Positions 61,153 to 64,000 of a DNA stretch of 64,000 nt are shown in pieces (positions within the stretch are counted from its first letter, which is position 1; each line of letters begins with the position of its first letter). This stretch comes from Comamonadaceae bacterium OTU4NAUVB1 (GTDB taxonomy: Bacteria; Pseudomonadota; Gammaproteobacteria; Burkholderiales; Burkholderiaceae_C). Location of the stretch: NCBI GenBank assembly GCA_024372625.1, contig CP099604.1, positions 124,001 to 188,000 of the forward strand, in the 5' to 3' direction. The position numbers and the translations under genes were made by a program. The notes under the pieces were generated by a model. That model saw nothing but the letters and a program-made list of their open reading frames with translations. It was not told where the DNA came from and made no database searches.

Positions 61153-62631
61153 ATGACCGGCAGCACCCCCTTCGACCTCACGATCCGAAACGGCCGCATC
61201 GGCAACGCCGACGGCACCCTGCGGGCCGACATCGGCGTGCGCGACGGCGTGGTCGCCGCCATCGCGCCCGGCCTGGACGCCGGCCTGCGCGATGTCGACG
61301 CCACCGGCCACTGGGTGCTGCCCGGCGGCATCGACAGCCACTGCCACATCGAGCAGCGCTCGGGCATGGGCGTGATGTGCGCCGACGACTTCCATTCCGG
61401 CACGGTCTCGGCGGCCTTCGGCGGCACGACGACCATCCTGTCGTTCGCGGCGCAGCACCGGGGCGACCGCATCCCCGACGTGATCGCGGCCTACGGCGCG
61501 CTGGCGCGCGAGAAGGCGGTCATCGACTACGGCTTCCACCTGATCCTGACCGACCCCGACGAGACCGCGTTGCGCGAGCACCTGCCGCGCGTCATCCGCG
61601 AGGGCATCACCTCGCTGAAGGTCTACATGACCTACGACAAGCTCAAGCTCGACGACTACCAGCTGCTGGAGGTGATGGCGGTGGCCGGGGAGGAGGGCGC
61701 GCTGGTGATGATGCACGCCGAGAACCACGACATGATCCGCTGGATCGCCCACCGCCTGCTCGAGCGCGGCCACGTGGCGCCGAAGTTCCACGCCGTCGCC
61801 CACGACCCGCTGGCCGAGACCGAGGCGACGAACCGCGCCATCGCCCTGGCGCGGCTGGCCGACGTGCCGGTGCTGATCGTGCACGTGGCCGGGCGCGAGG
61901 CGATCGAGGTCATCCGCGACGCGCGCCGCCTGGGCGCGGCGGTGTACGCGGAGAGCTGTCCGCAGTACCTGTTCCTGGAAGCCTCCGACAGCGACCTGCC
62001 CGGCCTGGAGGGCGCCAAGTTCTGCTGCAGTCCGCCGCCGCGCGACGTCGCGTCGCAGGAGGCCGTGTGGGCCGGCTTCGCGGACGGCACGCTGGACGTG
62101 TACTCGTCGGACCACGCGCCCTACCGCTTCGACGCCTCGGGCAAGCTGCCCCGGGGCGACGCCACGACCTTCAAGGAGATGGCCAACGGCGTGCCCGGCA
62201 TCGAGCTGCGCCTGCCGCTGCTGTTCTCCGAGGGCGTGATGGGCGGTCGCCTGTCGATCGAGGCGTTCGTCGCGCTCACGTCCACGAACCACGCCCGCAT
62301 GTACGGCCTGGCCCCGCGAAAGGGCGCCATCGCCGTGGGCGCCGATGCCGATTTCGCGCTCTGGAATCCCGAGCGCCGGGTCGCCGTCACCGCGTCGATG
62401 CTGCACGACAACGCCGGCTACACGCCCTACGGGGGCCGCGTGCTGCAGGGCTGGCCCGAGCAGGTGTACAGCCGCGGGCGCTGCGTGGTGCGCGACGGCG
62501 CGCTCCAGGTCGAGCGCGGCAGCGGACGCTACGTCGCGCGCGGCCGTCCCGAGCCGCTGCGCGAGCGGCCCGCCGCGTCGCCCGAGCGCGGCCGCTTCAG
62601 CGACCTGGTCGGGCTGCGGCGCGCGCGCTGA
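61153..62631 (+). CDS. Hydantoinase/dihydropyrimidinase (copy 2)
   Basis: 492 residues. Metal site: IDSHCHIEQ, carbamylated Lys156 in TSLKVYMTY, MMHAENHD, VHVAGRE and SSDHAPYRF. It differs clearly from copy 1 at the substrate loops (IEQRSGMGVM versus LDNTFGDSTT), so the two likely act on different rings. C-terminal tail of about 30 residues is Arg/Pro-rich. First gene of an operon with a receptor and an ATPase, linking ring-opening with uptake. Confidence 0.92.
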   Translation: MTGSTPFDLTIRNGRIGNADGTLRADIGVRDGVVAAIAPGLDAGLRDVDATGHWVLPGGIDSHCHIEQRSGMGVMCADDFHSGTVSAAFGGTTTILSFAAQHRGDRIPDVIAAYGALAREKAVIDYGFHLILTDPDETALREHLPRVIREGITSLKVYMTYDKLKLDDYQLLEVMAVAGEEGALVMMHAENHDMIRWIAHRLLERGHVAPKFHAVAHDPLAETEATNRAIALARLADVPVLIVHVAGREAIEVIRDARRLGAAVYAESCPQYLFLEASDSDLPGLEGAKFCCSPPPRDVASQEAVWAGFADGTLDVYSSDHAPYRFDASGKLPRGDATTFKEMANGVPGIELRLPLLFSEGVMGGRLSIEAFVALTSTNHARMYGLAPRKGAIAVGADADFALWNPERRVAVTASMLHDNAGYTPYGGRVLQGWPEQVYSRGRCVVRDGALQVERGSGRYVARGRPEPLRERPAASPERGRFSDLVGLRRAR

Positions 62632-62713
62632 GCACGCGCCATGACCGGCCGGCGGCGCGCCGTCCGCCCCGACCTCCGATTTTCCTTCCGACGCATCCCT
62701 CAGGAGTTGAACC

Positions 62714-63571
62714 ATGAAGTCCCCGATCCTTTCCCCGCGCCTGCGCGCCGTGGCCGTCGCGCTGCTGGGCCTCGGCGCCACGGCGGTCCTGGCGCAGGCG
62801 CCGGCGCCGCTGCGCACCGCCGTCGACGCCACGCTCGCGCCGCACGCCATGGCCAAGCTCGGCGGCGGCCTGCAGGGCTTCAACATCGACCTCGGCGAGG
62901 AACTGGCCCGGCGCCTGGGCCGCAAGATCGAGATCGAGGGCGCGGAGTTCTCGGGACTCGTGCCCGGCCTGAACAGCCGCCGCTACGACCTCCTGATCGC
63001 GCCGGTCACCGTGACGCCCGAGCGCGCCAAGTCGCTGCTGTTCACCGAGGGCTACCTCGACACCGACTACACCTTCCTCGGCGGGCGCTCGGCGCCGGCG
63101 ATCGGCAGGCTCGAGGAACTCAAGGGCCGCACCGTCGCGGTCAACAAGGGCTCCAACTACGAAGGCTGGGCGCGCGACAACGCCGAGAAGTACGGCTTCA
63201 AGTACGACGTCTACGGCACCAACGCCGACGCGGTGCAGGCGGTGCAGTCCGGCCGCGCCGACTACAACCTGGCCGGCACCACGGTGGTGGCGTGGGCCGC
63301 CAAGCAGAACCCCGCGCTCAAGACCAGCTACACCATCAAGACCGGCCTGGTGTGGGCGATCCCGTTCCGCCTGGACGACCGCGCCGGGCGCGACGCGGCC
63401 TCCAACGCGCTCAAGTGCATGAAGCAGGACGGCACCGTCGCCAAGCTGGCGGTGAAGTGGTTCGGCTTCCAGCCGTCGGCCGACGACGCGGCGGTCAAGA
63501 TCGCCCCGGGCACCGGCGTGCCGGGCACCGAGGGCTACGACCCGACGCCCGTCGCGCCCCGGTGCGCCTGA
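62714..63571 (+). CDS. ABC transporter receptor, family 3 (amino-acid type)
   Basis: 285 residues, signal RLRAVAVALLGLGATAVLAQA, and AGGAG 8 bases before the ATG. GGLQGFNIDLGEELARRLGR and the tail LKCMKQDGTVAKLAVKWFGF ... PGTEGYDPTPVAPRC make it a paralog of the receptor at 55206. One base separates its stop from the ATPase start. Confidence 0.92.
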   Translation: MKSPILSPRLRAVAVALLGLGATAVLAQAPAPLRTAVDATLAPHAMAKLGGGLQGFNIDLGEELARRLGRKIEIEGAEFSGLVPGLNSRRYDLLIAPVTVTPERAKSLLFTEGYLDTDYTFLGGRSAPAIGRLEELKGRTVAVNKGSNYEGWARDNAEKYGFKYDVYGTNADAVQAVQSGRADYNLAGTTVVAWAAKQNPALKTSYTIKTGLVWAIPFRLDDRAGRDAASNALKCMKQDGTVAKLAVKWFGFQPSADDAAVKIAPGTGVPGTEGYDPTPVAPRCA

Positions 63572-63572
63572 C

Positions 63573-64000
63573 ATGCCGATGCTGGAGATCGCCGGCCTGC
63601 GCAAGTCGTACGGCGCCGCCGAGGTGCTGCGCGGCGTCGACCTGCGGGTGAACGCCGGGGAGCTGGTGTGCGTGATCGGCCCGTCGGGCTCGGGCAAGAG
63701 CACCCTGCTGCGCTGCTGCAACCTGCTTGAGACGCCCAGCGCGGGACTGATCGTGGCCAGCGACCACGAGGTGACCTCGGCCACGGTCGACCTCAACCGG
63801 CTGCGCCAGGACGTGGGCATGGTGTTCCAGCAGTTCAACCTCTATCCGCACCTGAGCGCGCTGGACAACGTGGCCCTGGCGCTGCGCCGCGTGCAGCGCC
63901 GGCCCCGGGCCGAGGCCGAGGCCCGGGCGCGGGCGGCGCTCGAACAGGTCGGGCTGGGCGACAAGGCGGGCTCGCTGCCCTCGGAACTCTCCGGCGGCCA
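63573..64000 (+). CDS. Amino-acid-type ABC transporter ATPase (3' end outside window)
   Basis: About 142 residues to the window edge. Walker [15 protein letters not shown]-loop VGMVFQQFNLYPHL, and the signature SELSGGQ at the very end. Walker B and the rest lie outside. It is the only ATPase near permeases 53829/54513 and receptors 55206 and 62714, so it probably serves them. Confidence 0.93.
   Translation, partial: MPMLEIAGLRKSYGAAEVLRGVDLRVNAGELVCVIGPSGSGKSTLLRCCNLLETPSAGLIVASDHEVTSATVDLNRLRQDVGMVFQQFNLYPHLSALDNVALALRRVQRRPRAEAEARARAALEQVGLGDKAGSLPSELSGG

Overview
The window is very GC-rich, gene-dense DNA, most likely from the chromosome of a betaproteobacterium of the order Burkholderiales (Comamonadaceae-like). 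This rests on codon use, the many LysR regulators, a Bug-type tricarboxylate receptor and the abundance of amino-acid-type ABC receptors; it is inference, as no rRNA or marker gene is present. I see no rRNA, tRNA, insertion sequence, phage or CRISPR.

Layout. 1-9.4 kb holds housekeeping and stress functions: a truncated lipoprotein serine hydrolase, a TPP riboswitch in front of an apparently exported thiamine-binding protein, a short MetE-like methionine synthase, a TetR-controlled pair of membrane proteins, an ABM monooxygenase, a DUF3606 protein, a ZIP transporter, a GNAT acetyltransferase, a Nudix hydrolase and an SDR/LysR pair. 10.8-14.7 kb is a decaying hexuronate/aldonate locus: a GntR regulator with two matching operators, a receptor fragment, a zinc 5-dehydrogenase, a UxaB-like reductase and a frameshifted uxaA remnant. 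14.7-21.1 kb has two divergent hybrid sensor kinases, one a CheB-CheR-PAS-kinase-receiver fusion. 21.1-28.6 kb has an XRE/M16 peptidase pair, a GH15 enzyme with a YghA-type SDR, and an alpha/beta-hydrolase fused to a probable gluconate-dehydrogenase small-subunit-like region, overlapping a GMC flavoprotein gene.

28.6-64 kb is a continuous catabolic island. It contains two hydantoinase/dihydropyrimidinase genes, two AllA-type ureidoglycolate-lyase-like genes, a PuuE-type allantoinase-like gene, a hydantoin/Asp racemase, three DapA-fold lyases (two with an unusual NGHAGE motif), an HpcH/HpaI aldolase, two acyl-CoA dehydrogenases, two CoA-transferases, three MaoC-fold proteins and parts of at least two amino-acid-type ABC transporters with four receptors. 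The same kit (NGHAGE lyase, acyl-CoA dehydrogenase, CoA-transferase, MaoC, receptor) occurs twice, around 29-37 kb and 38-47.5 kb, so these look like paralogous modules.

Regulation is unusually readable. There are two identical LacI-type operators between the halves of one module (44.66 and 44.75 kb), a palindrome on each side of a LysR gene (60.09 and 61.08 kb), nested inverted repeats upstream of another LysR gene (37.2 kb), and a perfect palindrome at the head of the allA/puuE operon (57.65 kb). I infer uptake and ring-opening of cyclic ureides or imides followed by CoA-dependent breakdown of the carbon chain. The real substrates cannot be read from sequence, and expected steps (N-carbamoylase, allantoate hydrolysis) are absent from the window.
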